Shown here: piece after piece, positions 5,853-6,342 of the stretch | Layout of the letters: every line of letters begins with the position of its first letter | Numbering within the stretch: position 1 is the first letter of the stretch | Source of the DNA: SCTG01 sp036005325 | Lineage (GTDB): Bacteria; Nitrospirota; Nitrospiria; Nitrospirales; NS-4 | Direction: 5' to 3' | Length of the DNA: 6,342 bases | Assembly: GCA_036005325.1 (NCBI GenBank) | Contig: DASYQR010000024.1 | Coordinates: 1-6,342 of the forward strand | Made by a program: the position numbers and the translations under genes | Notes under the pieces: generated by a model | The model's input: the letters and a program-made list of their open reading frames with translations, nothing else | Told to the model about the DNA's origin: nothing | Databases searched by the model: none

Positions 5853-6342
5853 TCAATGGGGCTTCTGCCCTTCCGGGGGCATGCGCACACCGGTAGGAGG
5901 AGGAGATGCCATCTTCAACGACAGCGGGTTCACGTGGGTTTCGCCCCCGTTCACGCGGCTCTGCAGGCCGGTATAGCGGACAGTCTTGCCGTCGGCCGGA
6001 AGCGGGATTTTCATTTCTTCACGCACCCGTTTGAAGATCTGCGCCACCTTCCGCAGCTTCGCGGCATCCATATCGTGCACGCTGAGCATCGCGTCTTCAT
6101 GGCCCTGCTCGGCGCAGAGCGCTGCCGTGCAGCAGTTGGTTCCGGCGCGAATCATCTTTAGGCTCAAGTTCGCGTAGTGACAGTGCAGACCGACGAAAAT
6201 GCAGGCTTCGATCTTGTTGCCCCAGATGGTCAGGTTCGGGTGGTTCGGATTGATGACCTCCTCGGGGTCCACCTTCGGATACTTCGGCCGGTAATCCGGC
6301 ATGGGGATGATAAAGACATTGGGAATCTGCGCGGCGATTTCC
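5853..6342 (-). CDS. Probable PorE/ForE-like (CO-dehydrogenase beta/epsilon-like) oxidoreductase subunit, 5' end cut by the window edge
   Basis: The C-terminal 162 residues of a gene that enters from the right edge; the frame is open through base 6342 (EIAAQIPNVFIIP precedes the internal Met at 6302, so that Met is not the start). Seen: NKIEACIFVGLHCHYANLSL, a hydrophobic strand then a Cys/His-rich turn, followed by GTNCCTAALC and the helix DAAKLRKVAQIFKRVREE, and a Pro-rich tail. There are no CxxCxxC ferredoxin motifs, so it is not the delta (PorD) subunit, and it lacks the features I would expect of the beta or gamma subunits. In Aquificota and Nitrospira five-subunit oxidoreductases there is an extra subunit annotated as CO dehydrogenase beta-subunit-like; I assign it to that from recalled family resemblance. 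The gene ends 20 bases before the alpha subunit start, so they are co-transcribed. Confidence 0.55.
   Translation of the reverse strand, partial: EIAAQIPNVFIIPMPDYRPKYPKVDPEEVINPNHPNLTIWGNKIEACIFVGLHCHYANLSLKMIRAGTNCCTAALCAEQGHEDAMLSVHDMDAAKLRKVAQIFKRVREEMKIPLPADGKTVRYTGLQSRVNGGETHVNPLSLKMASPPPTGVRMPPEGQKPH

Noticed and set aside
4456..5976. 506-codon plus-strand open frame
   Set aside because: It is antisense to the oxidoreductase alpha subunit and the end of the upstream subunit gene; His/Arg/Asp-rich translation with no recognisable domain.
1..6342. Mobile elements, CRISPR arrays, tRNA genes, toxin-antitoxin or defence genes
   Set aside because: I found no transposase or integrase motifs, no regularly spaced repeats beyond the coding duplication, and no tRNA-like cloverleaf; all substantial intervals are explained by ordinary genes.

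Overview
The window looks like a GC-rich chromosomal segment of a Nitrospira-type (phylum Nitrospirota) autotroph. The evidence is the pairing of an ATP-citrate lyase small subunit (left edge) with an alpha subunit of a multi-subunit 2-oxoacid:ferredoxin oxidoreductase (right side), which are two hallmark enzymes of the reductive TCA cycle. The organism name is an inference from this gene content and from general resemblance. No rRNA gene or other marker in the window settles it, and Aquificota-like or other rTCA bacteria remain possible.

Layout from left to right. (1) 1-996, minus: aclB, cut by the left edge, with a roughly 210-base leader/promoter region on its upstream side (997-1208). (2) 1209-2454, minus: a two-gene unit, a dual-specificity-type protein phosphatase followed one base later by fpg/mutM (8-oxoguanine DNA glycosylase). 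(3) 2539-2892, plus: a small protein with two zinc-ribbon-like CxxC pairs, divergent from the phosphatase gene. Both of these genes have a TATACT -10 element so close to the start codon that leaderless mRNAs are likely. (4) 2896-4050, minus: an Rsm22/METTL17-type ribosome-associated methyltransferase-like protein with a putative Fe-S cysteine set, convergent with the zinc-ribbon gene and only three bases from it. (5) 4133-4369, plus: a 78-residue helical protein of unknown function. (6) 4383-4416: a strong hairpin that can terminate transcription from both sides. (7) 4438-5832, minus: the oxidoreductase alpha subunit, preceded by (8) 5853-6342, minus: the C-terminal part of an upstream subunit gene, probably the CO-dehydrogenase-beta/epsilon-like PorE/ForE subunit, cut by the right edge.

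How they work together: AclB with AclA (expected just beyond the left edge) cleaves citrate to acetyl-CoA and oxaloacetate. The ferredoxin-dependent oxidoreductase carboxylates acetyl-CoA to pyruvate or succinyl-CoA to 2-oxoglutarate. The genes in between (DNA repair, phosphatase, ribosome-assembly factor, two small unknowns) have no obvious metabolic link and look like ordinary housekeeping genes lying between two rTCA modules. I see no mobile element, CRISPR array, tRNA, phage gene or defence system. The points most worth a second look are a duplicated 16-residue N-terminal motif in the oxidoreductase alpha subunit, a Cys-Cys active site in the phosphatase, a shifted zinc-finger cysteine in Fpg, the conserved-looking Fe-S cysteines in the Rsm22-like protein, and the twin leaderless promoters.
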